Below are positions 1 through 23,200 of a stretch of DNA of 64,000 bases, piece after piece. This stretch comes from Taeniopygia guttata. Its lineage: Eukaryota; Chordata; Aves; Passeriformes; Estrildidae. A program made the position numbers and the translations under genes. Every line of letters begins with the position of its first letter. Position 1 is the first letter of the stretch. Below the pieces are notes generated by a model. That model did no database searches and had not been told where the DNA came from. It saw only the letters and a program-made list of their open reading frames with translations. Location: assembly GCF_048771995.1 (NCBI RefSeq), contig NC_133026.1:119183501-119247500 (forward strand). The letters run 5' to 3'.

Positions 1-668
1 ACTTTAACTTTAGAACTGAGATAACATTTAAGCAGCCCATGCTGCCTGCTTAGACAAACGGTCAGAGACTGCAAGCCTTGTTTCGGAATAATACACGAGG
101 AATACATGACTACAGAGGAACCAGAGCTGAGAAGTTCTTTTCTTTTTTATGTCAGCAAAACAGGTAACTAGGCCTGAGTAAAAGTAGCCAGTTTGTTCAA
201 GAGAAGGAATAAGGCAAGTAAGCCAAGATAGCAGAGGTTAAGCTGTGGTTGAAGCAATATCAACTATGCTAAAACAAATGAATTATCACTCTTTAAACTT
301 CATGCAAAAGTCAGAGGCCACAATTTCAAGCAGTGACCAAGTAAAATACTACTATTCAACATACAGCACTTAGGCCACTTGTGACAGCTTTCTTGAAGTT
401 ATTTTAAGAAAAATCTCCACACTTGGCTGTGAAGTCAAATTTGGAAGGCATCACTAGCACAAGAAGAGAACATCAACTGCAGTGCTTCTGCAAGAGTATT
501 TATAGTGCATCTGAGCAGCCTAAAACCAGTGCATTTTGTTACTATTTAACTAAGCCTCTTCTAGGCTCCAGTACAAAGACCTGTGCTTATGTAACACCTA
601 TGTTTCATTTTCTTGAATAAAGCAGAACCGGCAACAGAGATACAACCTAGTCACAAAGCAACAACAGT
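1..668. other. TRAM1 intron 6, 5' part (no gene feature seen)
   Basis: This AT-rich sequence lies inside the TRAM1 transcription unit, downstream of exon 6 on the minus strand. I looked for the next TRAM1 exon (family sequence EDIPRQLVYIG) here and in 1380-1690 and did not see it. No repeat family is recognised. Confidence 0.6.
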
Positions 669-1345
669 CATAGAATCCTTTGGGCTCAAAGACACCTTTG
701 TAGATCACCTAGACCAACCTCTATACCCATGGACACCTATCACTTGCCTCTATACCCATGGACACCCATCATTTGATCAGGTTGTTCAAAGCCCCATCCA
801 GCCTGACCTTGAACACTTCAAATGAAAATAAATTCACAGCTTCTGAGCACTGTGGTCCAGTTTCTCACCATGTTCACCATAAAGAATTTCTTCACATCTA
901 CTCAACTTTTCAAAACCTTCTCAATCTACTCTAAACTCTTTCAAAAACACTGTTCCTTGTCACTACAGACCCAAATAAAAAGTCTCTCTCCATCTTTTTT
1001 ATAAGCCCCTTTGAAACAATGAGAGGGCACAATAAGTTCTCCCTGGAGCCTTCTCTTCTCCAGGTGGAACAACCCCAACTCTCTCTGCCTGCCTTCACAG
1101 AAGGGGTGCTCCAACCCTCTGTTCATCTTCATGGCCCTCCTCTGGACCCCCTCAAACCAATCCATACCTTTCTTGTGCTGGGGACCCCAGAGCTGGCTGC
1201 AGCACTCCAGGGGAGTCTCACCAGAGCACAGCAGAAGGGCAGAATCCCCTCCCTTAACCAGCTGGTTGCTGCTTGTTATGCAGCCCAGGGGACACCCGTT
1301 TTTTTGGGGTGCAAAGGTATGTTGCCAGCTCATATCTCATTGCCA
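669..1345 (-). mobile_element. CR1 LINE fragment, 3'-end, degenerate
   Basis: CR1 3' end in antisense orientation within a TRAM1 intron. Landmarks are the tail remnant near 669 (tcatagaatcc), 'caaagccccatccagcctga' at about 788, 'ggagccttctcttctccagg' at about 1044 and 'ccccagagctgg' at about 1184. The minus-strand reading includes a decayed ORF2 C terminus (LECCSQLWGPQHKK, VQRRAMKM). It carries an internal 29-bp duplication at 718-775. 5'-truncated and non-coding. Confidence 0.85.
718..775. repeat. 29-bp tandem duplication inside the CR1 copy
   Basis: Two adjacent 29-bp units (718-746 and 747-775), both starting cctctatacccatggacacc or a one-base variant, differ at about two positions. The duplication arose after CR1 insertion. 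Confidence 0.8.
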
Positions 1346-1576
1346 TCCACCCATTTAAATGCTATTTAAGTAAAATCCCAGACTTTCATACTCCTTTGAT
1401 GTATAGAATTATTCACAGTTATATTCTACACCTATATCATGATTCATGAAGCAACTGTGATTCCAACGAGCCTATTCAGACTATCAACTCAGGAAGAAAA
1501 AAACCCCAAGAGTTGAAAAGAAAATATCACAATCACTTGCTTGAGGGAAAATTCTTTCAGTGGATGAGAAACACTA

Positions 1577-11140
<9,564 letters not shown>

Positions 11141-11158
11141 TCTTCACACTCATTCAAT

Positions 11159-11164
11159 TTTATT
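11159..11164 (-). terminator. LACTB2: Candidate LACTB2 polyadenylation signal (AATAAA)
   Basis: Plus-strand TTTATT gives AATAAA on the minus strand, the first such hexamer after the LACTB2 stop (about 205 nt downstream). TG- and T-rich sequence follows on the minus strand. In AT-rich DNA such hexamers are common, so transcript 3' ends are needed to confirm it. Confidence 0.35.
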
Positions 11165-11368
11165 AACTCAGTACCCACCAAGGTATTTTAAAATTCCGAT
11201 ACAGTAGAATGTGAAACATCAGTTAACTTACTGTAACATTGCTTTAAAATGGTTACCACACTTTTTAAAACTAAGTAAAAATCAGTTGTTACTTTCCAAC
11301 TCATTGTTATGATTTTTCATACAGCAACCATGAAGATTTAAATGCACTCCTGAGCAATCTTGCCTAAC

Positions 11369-11412
11369 TTATAAATTGTTTTTCCATCTGAAGTTGGGAG
11401 TTTCATCACGTA
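11369..11412 (-). CDS. LACTB2: LACTB2 coding exon 7 (C terminus and stop)
   Basis: The CDS part is 44 nt with acceptor TTAACAG. It encodes [14 protein letters not shown] and TAA at 11369-11371. The F/K-W-K-x-x-L ending matches the family. The 3' UTR continues to lower coordinates. Confidence 0.88.
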
Positions 11413-14400
11413 CTGTTAAGAAAAAGACACCAAATTAGTCACAAATCAATACTTAGATTTTAATTGTAAACATTAGATTATCCCAAACTTAACATGTACA
11501 TGTATATGTATGCCTACACATGACATTCATTATTAAAACTAATTAAATACTTTTCTTCATGCCAGTGTTCAGTTTTAATTGAAGGTGATAACCATCAACT
11601 ATTTCACAATGTAACCTAGCAGTATAAAGAATGATTAATAAAAAGGTCTTAATAATCCTCTAGTTATTTAAAGTTTGGTATATTAAACTTTCTAGATATT
11701 CAGAAATCTGAGGCAGCAGCGCGCTTGTTGCATTTTCTGAGATTTATGACCTTTAGATGGAAAAAAGTCTGTACTCCTAAATTAAGAATAGCCAAATTAC
11801 TTTTTATCTCTTCATCAGCTATGATGTGAAACAATGACCAAATTATTTATATCCAACCATGGGATAAAGCTTACACATTTACATTATGCCACACTCCTGC
11901 TTACAAGACATTATTTTTGTTTTAAGTAGGAAGAGCAACATTTTTGCTTGAATTAAGAGGCAGTGTCGCTCCCAACTGCAGTTATAAAAGTTATGTACTG
12001 ACAAAATCTGCAATCCCTAGTATTGAGTGGGTAAATTATGATTGCAGCAGGCAGATGCAATATGGCCATCATGTGCAGTGAGTAACTCACTTGTAAGGTT
12101 GCAATATGCCTCTCACCTCCATTATTGATACTGACAAGATGTTCTTTTGGAAAAACATTTTAAGAAAATTAAGCAAGACAGTGTTATGTCTACAGCTCAA
12201 GTCCTCCATAACAAGAACAAAACTTGAGATGTTGCAAGATCTCAGAATATGTGGAAAGGCCATCAAAGGATATTAAAATCAAATGAGCAAGTGCCATGAG
12301 TACACAAGCATTTGTATGCTATAATCAACAGAATCAGTCTTCCTCAACAGATGCCCCTAATTTGAACTGAAAAATGGGCAAAGGTCATGTAATGTTAAGC
12401 ATTTACCATTGGTCTGGGCCTAAGCTTGTATTTAAAAATTCAGTAACCTCAAGTGTTCTGATGAGATTGCTTCTCACTTTCTCTGTGCCCACAAATTCAA
12501 GTTTAAAAAACAAAACAAACTTCAAAGGGCACATCTCATGCTTCCAGGAAAGTAAGACACACATCTGAATCAAGGGCCTCCAACTGGAGTAGGAGAGTCC
12601 CACAAATTATTCTGAGTAGCATACCCTCTAGTTATTTAACCTTTCTAATAATTTCAAGTAGTTGATACTTTGTGAACAGACTCATGACTGTATCTACTCC
12701 CTCTTCAAAACTAAAATGTGATTTCTGAGAAAAACTGAGTTATTTTTGTTCAGTAAACATGAAAAGGGTAGTTTTGAGAAAACAAACCCTTAAATCACTA
12801 GCTCCCTCAACTAAATTATTTCCTGGGTATTCAAGATGCAGACACTCTTGTAGGAAGACTACCTTTAAAGAAAAAGTTAATTTATCTACTATTTGACCTC
12901 AACAGAAAATGCGGTTGCTTGAACTACTTTGAGAGTGAAAAGAAGGGATAAAGAGTCAACAGCACCTCAGGCCCTTGATGAGTCTGGTGGCACAAAATTG
13001 GAGAAATTTATAGCTCAAGGATGTATGTTAATAACCAAGAATTGAGATAATATTTAAAAGCTGCTGCAGTAAGTACCATGCTGGCAAAGTTTCTATGGTA
13101 TTCTGTACAAAATAAGCCCAAAGAGAACATTTTCTGAACTTCAGTAATGATTGTATTCTATGTGACTCTAGTCTATTTACCTTGAATAAAAACCAGGCTG
13201 TTATTACTATTACAAAAATTCAGTCTCAATTGTTCAGTTAGTACCTAGTACCATTCTATCAGTAAGATAAACAGAGGGTCTAAGTTGAAAAAATACGCTA
13301 ATTTATGTTGTTATTCAGGTTGGTAAATGGTAAAAATCTGCAACAGCTGTTAATTCATGTTATTATTTACTTACAAATAGTCAGTTCTGAGTGCAGTTAT
13401 GTATTGTATAGGAAGAAATATTTTCCTAAGCTTTGACTGAATATTGTGTCCATATGTACATGCCATTACTGAAATAGAATACTTCACCTTATTCGTTAAG
13501 AGTAAAGGCACAATGTAAAAACAGTAAACTAAATATAGCAGCTCTATTAGGCACTCTACTAATCAGAAATTGTAAAAATTGACATTGTGTGATTTTAACT
13601 ATCTCTATAACACATACACACAAAAATATTCAACATTTAGTCTGGGCACAAACATAAATGTAAACCCATAAAATATACATGCATATTTAGGTATGAATTT
13701 CAGAAAATACCAGAAGATATAAATGCTGGCATTAGGAATGTATTCTATGGTATGTTTTAAATAAAAATGGAAAGGCATATGCATTGCAGTAATCTGAGCT
13801 CTAAGCACTCAAATACTTAGTAAAGTATTTTATAAAAGTTTGTGAATACTGTACAACCATTCTGTATATTACTCTACCTCAATTTGTATGATGGACAGCT
13901 AATACAAAAAATTGCATTTTTTTCCCCCCTAGAAAATAATGCACTAAAATAACATAAGAACTAGTGCATAGAACATCAAAATGAAAATGACCCTCCTTCC
14001 ACCCTTCATTCACAACTTACACACTTTTCCTTCTTTTTCCAGCTTCTTCAAGTGGACCAGGAGGTTACGTTCTGCTGCTGGAAGTAAATTCTCAGGGATT
14101 TCCTAAAGGGAACGAAAAATATGCATTTTGTATTTAAATATCCATCAATTATTTTTTCAATACATGGAACCCATGGTTTATTACCATAGATGTTCCTCTT
14201 CTGAATCGGTATGGGAACATTCGTTAGTTATGTAACAACTAACCATAGGTTAGTAAATCAATTTTACACTAGTTAAACACGCAGTCTAACAACGCATTTT
14301 TGTTTACTTTCCTCGTTTTTTTGCATTATCCATTTGTATGATGGAAACTTTGGCCAGCACTAAGAAGACTTCTCCTCTGATCTTGGTCTGCCCTGGGTTG

Positions 14401-17400
14401 TCAGTGTAGCTGAGTATTTTTAAAGACAAATTTATAATGCATTTCTCCATAGATAACTATCTGTTCTATTCCATGACAACATTTGCATACGTTCAAATAT
14501 CCTGTAGCAATTAGTATCTGTAAATGAGTAAACAATAAAAATATGTAACAGCTTCAGGAGGACAAAATATTTTTTACAATTCTTCAATGCTTATTATGTA
14601 AAAGCAGTAACACCTGTTGCCCAGAAAAGCTGTGGATGCCCTAATTCTAGAAGGGTTCCAGGACAAGGTGGATGGGGCTTTGAGCAACCTGGTCTTCTGG
14701 AAGGCGTCTCTGCCCATGGCTGAAATTGCTGACCTTTAAAATCCCTCCCAACCCATACCATTCTATGATTGTATGACTACTGCCCAAAATCGTCCTCTCC
14801 AGCTCTATCATCCTAAACGCAAAACTCTTTTCCTTTTTGAAAATTAAAAAGTTCTTCAAATAATATGCATGGCAGGAAAAGTAACTAGAAAACTAGTTAA
14901 ATAAATTGTGAACCTTGAGAATACTTTGAAAGCATATACACTTCTTTGTAACAGTACTGAAAAAATTCTTACATAGGCAGGACAAGTGGTTTGTGATTTA
15001 CAGAAGCACGAGAATGGCTTTATATTTAAAATCTAGTTCATCAGGCAGGAGAACTGCAGAAGCTGAATGACCATAGGTAATGGTATATCAGTACTGCAAA
15101 ATGTCCGTGGTGAGGTAGGCATTCTTTTGGAAACTGTATCAGCAGAACCACAAAAAATGAGCTTTGAAGCTGTTACAGACCAGTTCATGAGCCACAGCTA
15201 TTGGCAGCTTTGACACCTTCCTCCACAGCAGAAACACTGTATCTCTTATCTCTGCTTGTCTGGAGGGCAACCCCCAACCACAGGGAAAAACTGAAGAGGT
15301 TACATGAAGGGTGATGAAGTAGCAACAAAGTACTGTTATACCAGTCTAAAGACACATACAACATCTGAGCTGCGATATATTTCTCTTTGCTGTGGAATTG
15401 CAGTTCACTGGTAACCTCTTGCAGACTGATAAATCAAGAACTCAGTTTTCAACCATTCTTCAGGAGACTCCAAACACACTTTGGGAAATCCACAACTAAT
15501 AGTCATGTCATACTTTTCATTTTGAACTATGCACTACTATTTAATTTTTGCTTAGTCTTATGAAACTGTGCCTAAGACCTGGATAGTTAAATAAGTTTGT
15601 AAGGATCATGTGGGCCTCACCTCAATTAAGTGCTTAAACGAGACAATTTAAAGGTACAGTCATAATTGAACTCTGAACAGGCAGAAATATTTTTTTTCCC
15701 TTTCAAGAAGCCACCATGATTTTCATTCAAAAACCAACACTGTTACATACAAGTTTGATGAACCTAACCTCAATTTTCTTTAGATTGAGCTGAAAACTTT
15801 TGATCAACAATTACCTTGTATACCATCTTTACAAGCTCTGAGGATGTATATGATTTCCCAGTATTCTTCTGGAAAACATTTATAATTTGCTGCTCACGTG
15901 CAAGTCGGTGAGAAATGTAGTTTTGGATTCTAGTATTTGCATCACGTACTACTGGGCCGTGACCTAAAAATCAAAACACATGTACCAGAGCACTATTACT
16001 TACATTGTAATTAAGTATACTACTGAATAATTGAAACATTCTTTTGTAAACTCTAGTAGATTTAAAACTAATGAGAAAAAGGTTTGAATGTCTGTATTAC
16101 AGTCTGCATCTGAAAAGCATTAAGATGGAAAGGAAAAACTAGGATATTAAAAGTCTGAACAGGGAAAAGGGAATACTTCAGATGGAATAAGGAAAGCAAG
16201 GGAAGACTACTTTAGGCCATTAGAAAAAAGGAAAGGAGTTCACTGCTGAACAGATTTAAAAGATGAGATTCAGATTACTGTATTATCTCTGTTTCCTTGT
16301 CTTCCACTCCCCAAAGGATATTGACACTAATGATTTAAATTGATACTGGCCTTTGAACAATAATGGCTGATACAAAGGACTCAGGTACTACTGTCCTGTT
16401 GGGGCAAACACCAAGGTGACATCTTTAATTGTGACAGGTACTTTTCCCAAACAAATCTTCAAAACTGATTCACACACTGTATTTTATGCCTTTAGAAACA
16501 CTGTTGTGAGTATGATAAGAAAAATTAATAGGACACAAATAAGTGAGGCAGTCAGAACATATCAGGGCAGGAAAAATGGAAGGCACAGGGAAAGTTATAG
16601 GTGGATTATTTTATGTCTGACTGGTTAATAAGCAAAACATATTTTTTCCTGGACTGACTGTGGCAGATCAAAAATGTTCAACTTAGAGGTCTTTGAATCA
16701 CATTATGAAATGGCTTAATTGGTAAAGCACTAACCTTTATGAAAAAATCAAATCTCACAGTACATTAAAATGACAGAAAATATTGTTCAGCCATGAGAGC
16801 TACATGCATAGAAATTAAATTTATTGTGTTACCTATAGAGGAATTGACTTGCACAAACATTCATCACATGCTTTTTATAGCAAGGTTTCCTATTTCTTTG
16901 CCTGTACAACTCACGTGAAGTAGCAGCAGCAACTTCCAGCGCTACCCTCTGAATGCAAACTCTAAGAAATTTATAAAATTAGTAAAAAAGAAACTACTGT
17001 AAAAAACTATAGCTTTCTTTTAGAAGTTACTTGGTATCATCAAAATCAGTGTATTTTGAGGTTCTCTAACTATTAAAAAAATCACTGTATTCTTTACTTG
17101 TACTTTTGGGTTTACTGATTAAATGGGTTTTTAATTTTTAAGCTTTTAAAATCAAAGCTTATTTTGCCTGATGACAGGCAGCTTATAGAAAAAGAGCAAC
17201 TGATTTTTCATGTTTTGAACTAGTGTCAAAGGAATCTATCCTTCTACAAGTCAAAATATTTATACATCTCAGCTTACACACTCCAGCATGTTTGAAATTA
17301 CTAAGTATACATTGAAACTTACCTTGTTTAAGTATTAAAAATACAAGATATGTAATGTGTAAACATAAAGCTATACTAGCATATGCATTTATATTTAATG

Positions 17401-20186
17401 ATTTCAAACATATTTAATATGAAGCTATTTTTCCTTACAAAATAAATTACAAGCATAACAGTATCTCTACTGTTACCATTTATACACCTAAAACTTAAAA
17501 AACTTTTTAGAAAAAACACAGTAAGATATACAAAGCAGAGACTGTAATGTTAACTGTCCATTCTCTTGCATTCTCTAATGACAGAAGTCTCACTGAAGTA
17601 ATCAAAATTATGGGTTGCACATGGAATCTCAAGGCATTCTTAAAACCTGTCCCTACTATTCCAAGTGATTATTAAACTTAGACTACAAGACCAATGTCAG
17701 AACCTGAAATGGAACCCCCATTTTGCAAAGTTAAAGGGACTTCATATCTATTACATCATCTGATCCGTAGCTGTTGTGTATGCATATATGTACATAAAAA
17801 TGATCTCAGAAAGCTGGGAACTAAGTCCAGATGTGGAACTTTCCCATCCGTCATTTTTCAGGGACAGCAGTAGAGTTATTTATTTATTGATGAATAAATG
17901 GATTAATATCTGAGTAAAAGTAAAATGTTTCTGAGCATATGAAAAGCATTCTCAAAATCTGACCGTCTTTCCATGAATTCAGCTTTAATTTCAGACAGAT
18001 ACATATTATTTCCTCATAACACATTGTGAAGTGTGAGGTTCTCTTACTTTAAATTACAGCACAAAGGACAGAAGTGAAGAAAACAATTGGCTCATGAAAT
18101 CTTCCACAGATTCCTAATTCCGGTACCATTTTTTTCTGTATTACCAAGGAAAATTGTATATTATTACAGGATGGGGAGCCCTTTGCTGACTAAAATGCCC
18201 TTTTCTTGTCCCAAGGATTCTCATCAAGTATTATCTGTAATTAGATATCCTGAGTGTTATGCCAGAGTAATTTCCACATTAAATTTAAAAAGAAACATAG
18301 AAGGGGAAGGATTGACAAAATTCACCTACTCTCAGGTAGTCAGCAGTCAGTTTGTTACAAAAACTTGTGCAATTCTGAGGTTACCACATGAGTGCTAAAG
18401 CATTGGTGGAGGAAAGAGTTCAAGAATTATGAAGACCTAATACTGCAGCACAGAGTGATTTGCTTATATAGAATATATTGGTAAAACAAACTATTTCTGC
18501 TGTAGTCATACCCAACAGTATCACCAATTGTTCTGATTGGGCAATAGCACTTTTTGCACAACTGCATGTACATTTTGTGGTGTAGGGATGAATAGTTCCA
18601 AACTAGCTATCATCACTGAAAATTCACAATACCAGACTGGCTTCCTAATTGCAAGTCCAGTAAGAACACAGTTAAAACAGCAGCAAACACTTAGAAATAA
18701 AGAGCACAGATGTTCAGCCTTGGTGAATGTGTAATCTAGATACAAAAACCATTAAGAACAGAGCGAAATACAATAGATAAAATTGATAAACCAAACATAA
18801 TTGGACATATATGGGGTTTTGGAAGGCAGAAATTCAGTTAGAGGAACAGACTGTATTTTGCAGGTATTAAGAAAGAAAGAAAGTAAAACATTTGGCTGAG
18901 ATTTTGGAGGCTAAAAAATTGTTAGTTTTAATGGTTAGTTAAGTCAGTTAAGTTGATTAGTTAAGTCAGTTAAGTCAATATATATGACCAAGTCACTATT
19001 CTGTCTACATCAACCCCCACATCTATGGAATATGTAAGAATGTTTTTCTTAAACAGCATTTTTATGCCGAGATCTTAAAGGACACATACTTCAAAAGAAG
19101 GCTATTTTAAGAATGAACACAAGAAAGTAGGCTAAACATAGATGGCTAATGGAAAAAGGCACAACTGAGAACATAGATACAGTAGCTTGGAATGAGAAGT
19201 TGAAGATGAAATAGAAAAAGTCAGAAAAAAACCCTGAAATGTAGCTCTGAAAAAGCAAATGAGGAGCTTAAACTGTAGTTACATAATGAATTCTTAAAAT
19301 GTAGTCTTGTCAAACAGACATACGGTATATATGAAAAGTAAATGCATTCCCAAGGTTTGAAGGAGAGAGAGAGAGAGAGAAAAGAATCAAAGGAAATTCA
19401 TAGAATGAATGAATAGGCAACTTATTTTTAGAACATTTTTGGCCTCCTAGCTCTTGTTCAAATTGAACCTAAATCATTAACTAAGATTACCACTTCACAG
19501 TTCTACAGCTTTCCAAGACAAATTTGTGATTAATCTGTACTGCAAAGGACATACAACTCTCTCAAAAAACATTACTAGGTTACTCACATTGACAGTGTAT
19601 GTGGGTATGAAAAGGAACGAAAGAACAATTATTGTTTTTTTCTTCCAGGATAACATTCAAGGACAGGGATGGAATAATATAAGAAAATTAAATCTGCTGT
19701 ACTATTCCAACAGTGAAAGATTTTGGCCCCTGAAGTCTTTGGGCACAGAAAGACAAGACCCACCCTGAAATGGAGAAATTTAAGAAAGGAAAGATACCTA
19801 TCACTGAAAATGTTCAAGTTTTGCAAACCACCATGACAAGACAGCTTAGTTACTGCTTATTAAATTGAATTGTTACATCAGGAATGATGTTTGATTGTAA
19901 TAATAGTTCTCAAATTCTTAGAGGAGATGTTTAAAAATTACACAGTAAAAGAGAGCAGTTAAAACCAAAACCACCTACCTGGATAAATCAAATCTGGCTT
20001 CATTTCTAACAACTTTTTCAAAGTTTTCATGTAATCAGACAGGTCTTCTATTACTGTTGTTCCTTCCCCTAAAATACAGTCACCAGAAAATACAGCATTT
20101 TCTTCTTCTAGATGTAAAATCATATGATCATCAGTGTGTCCTGGTGTATATAAAACTCTGTTTAAAGAAAAAAGAAAGCATATGTT

Positions 20187-20236
<50 letters not shown>

Positions 20237-23200
20237 TTCATTTTTGAAGCCAGAAAAAATGATGGTAAAATAATACACTTGCAAAGCAGCCCATAACAAG
20301 AATCACAAAACACTGACCAAAAAAGGCTGAGAAGTTGATGTAAACAGGTATCACTTTGCCTAATCCCAATCAATTTTCTTATACCATCCAGAGTATCAAT
20401 CATCAATCATCCCTAGCATGCTTTTACTTGCATGACACACCGTAATACAAGTGCATTAAAGGAGCTGACTAGCCATGCAGAATTTCTGTTATAGAGGGAG
20501 TTATTCTGAAGCTTTAAAAAATAAGATTGACATGTTATTTCCAGATTGAAACACTTGAAGTTCTTGACATACACATTGTACTTTCGAAGGAGGGTAAGGA
20601 TGATATCTATTCTTTCAGAAATTAACTACAAACTTCCGAACCTGACCCAGATGAAGTTCAGTCTTCAAAAATTTATTTTTCCCTGCAAGTCTTTCAGCTT
20701 TTCTATGTGCAGGTCATTAAACACCTGCATGGTAAGGATTAAGGACCCACAGCTTGCACAAGCAGCGTATTAGCATGCAGCAAAGGAGCAGTAGGTATGT
20801 ATACAGTATATGGTAACCTGAGCTGCCAAGGAGCTGCACTGGGGTGTCCTTTCATGATGATTTCTGAAAAGCAGAAGGGCCTCATGCAAAGGCTGATGCA
20901 GACTGAAAGTAACACAACTCCAACCAGCATCACTGCTAATATCCATTAGAATCTTGTTAATGGCAGATGCATTAAAACAGTGATCAGGAAGTGACAGAGC
21001 TGGTGCCAAGTGTGGTGTACAGGGCAAGGCTAAACACCTCCCAGCCATGCTGAAGCAGGGCTGGGAGACCACAAGTGCAGCATCATCTGATGCAATGACT
21101 TCCAGCTCCTACTGAATACTGAGCTCAGCAGAAAGCAGGTGAGCCATTGCCTTGTGGAGGCAACATCAAAATCAAGTCGATGGGCTCACCTTTGGGACAT
21201 GGTATCCTTCAGTTCTTGATGAAATTTCACCAGGAAGCCAAACCACTAACATGAAAAAATAGCAGAAATAGAAGTATGTGGAAAGGTGTTGCCAGCATGC
21301 CTTGCCCCCTCGCTGTGGCACACCTTGAAAACCTGATGGTTGCTAACTAAAATTTAACATCCAGATACTGCTGGTTTAGAACCAGTGATGGAGTCTAGGA
21401 ATATTCTTGAAGTGGTTAATGAATTAACCCAGGTGAGAATACCTGCTTTTAACCAACCATAAAGCTTGGCTGCATGACTCCTGTTACAATTCACCTGTAG
21501 GGGCTGTAATGTTTGTTATAAATTCTCTTCAGGATCAATAAGGACACCAGACTATGTGTCTGGGAACTCCCATGCTTTCTGGTATAAACTAGCCCACTAT
21601 TTGGTTTCAGAAGTGTAGGCTAAAGAAGCCCTTCACTTCTAGGACACACTTCAACAAGCTCCCAATCGTCACAATAAACTTCTCCCAGGTGTTGGCTACA
21701 AGCCCTGTATTTTTACAACACCCTTCAAGAAACTCCTAACTCCCACACCAGCACAGCCAGCCTGTTTGAGCCCTCCAGGCACCAAGCTGGGGTGGGGGAC
21801 TGGTGAAAGCACCGTGACTCTGAAGTTAGAAAAGGAAGTTGGCTCAGGACCGTGCTGTCCCACCTCCAGGGGACACTCCAATCGCAACTTCCCTGTTGCA
21901 AGTCAGAATGTCCGAGACAAAACACGTCTATGCCTGGTCCTCCACAAACTTCAAAATGGGCTAATCCTTGACTGATTTGAAATTTAAAAAAAATATTTTC
22001 CACCTCCAAATTTTTGTCCAAACATGAGCCACTTAGGGTAGTGAGAGGTCTTCCGTATGCAATACAAGATGTTTTTTACTTTTATACTAATAAAATAAAA
22101 TGCTTTTTGATAAAACACATCCCTTTTCTTTTTAAATGTTTTTCTCCTTGCAATCAACCAAGTGACATATTCTACAAGTGGGATATAATATAAAATGGAG
22201 AAAACAGGCAAACTTTGTCCATGTAAGAATAATGCCTTGTTAAAGAAAGGAGTCTGAAAACAGAATGGTCAGACCTTTTTATTGTGTGTGTGCCTCCACA
22301 AGGCACAGTAGCTTTGTGTTTCTCACTCATTTAGACTAACATTATAGGTAGTATGCATCACGGAAAGAAGTCCTCCAAAAGCTGGCAGCCTACAAGAACC
22401 TCATAGGTTCAAGGTCTAAAATTTAACATTTTAAGTATTAAGTGTTTTAGAGTCTCCTAGGGAAATATTTTTAAAGTAAAAAGAAAGGCATGCTAATAAT
22501 CCAGTCAGACTACTATAGACTTCCACAATTTTAATAGTAACTAATTATGTAAGAGTGATGAGAAAGTATTAAAATTTGATTTCCCTGGAGAAAGTGTTTT
22601 TCTAGGGAAATAGTGTTAATTTCTCTGCTGAGTCTAAAGACTAAATCTGAAGGCTAATTTCTGACAATTCTCATTCATAAAAACAATGTCTTTGTATTAA
22701 CATATCCTGCGGGATCATGACAGGAAGGCTACACGCATAAGCACTGAAAAGATTAGATGTATGGATTGGAAACCATTAAGAATTAGGATACAGGTACATG
22801 TCAGAATTCTGAAGAAAAAAGAACTTGAAGAAACTCATGGTTACCTGAGTGTGGCTCCCTCTGTCTCTATCACATCTCCATCTTTAAGATAAAAATATTT
22901 ATGTCCGCCTTCTATTGTTTCTTCACAGTGAGGGACACGAGGGAGCTTACATATGCGATATTCTGAGTCTAATATTTGAGGAAAGCAAAGAAAATGATGT
23001 TTTGAATTTGTCGCTAACAAGGTAATTCCACAGACAGGTTACTTTTTGAATAAGTACTATTAATTATCACACAGTATGAATACAAAACTAGAAACAACAA
23101 GTTCTCTAAAGTATCATATTTATATTTGTAGAGCAGCCTTATTCCAGAGCCAAAACCACTAAACAGTGAAAGCCACTGATTCTGAATACAGCACTCTGTA

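Larger units (their letters stand above)
15964..19978. other. LACTB2 intron 4
   Basis: AT-rich intron with a GA microsatellite (19363-19380) and a GTTAAGTCA tandem block (18932-18977). No other feature is recognised. Confidence 0.6.

Noticed and set aside
20057..20406. Frames with long Tyr-Ile repeats (also at 58593-58820)
   Set aside because: Direct translations of TA microsatellites; no gene.
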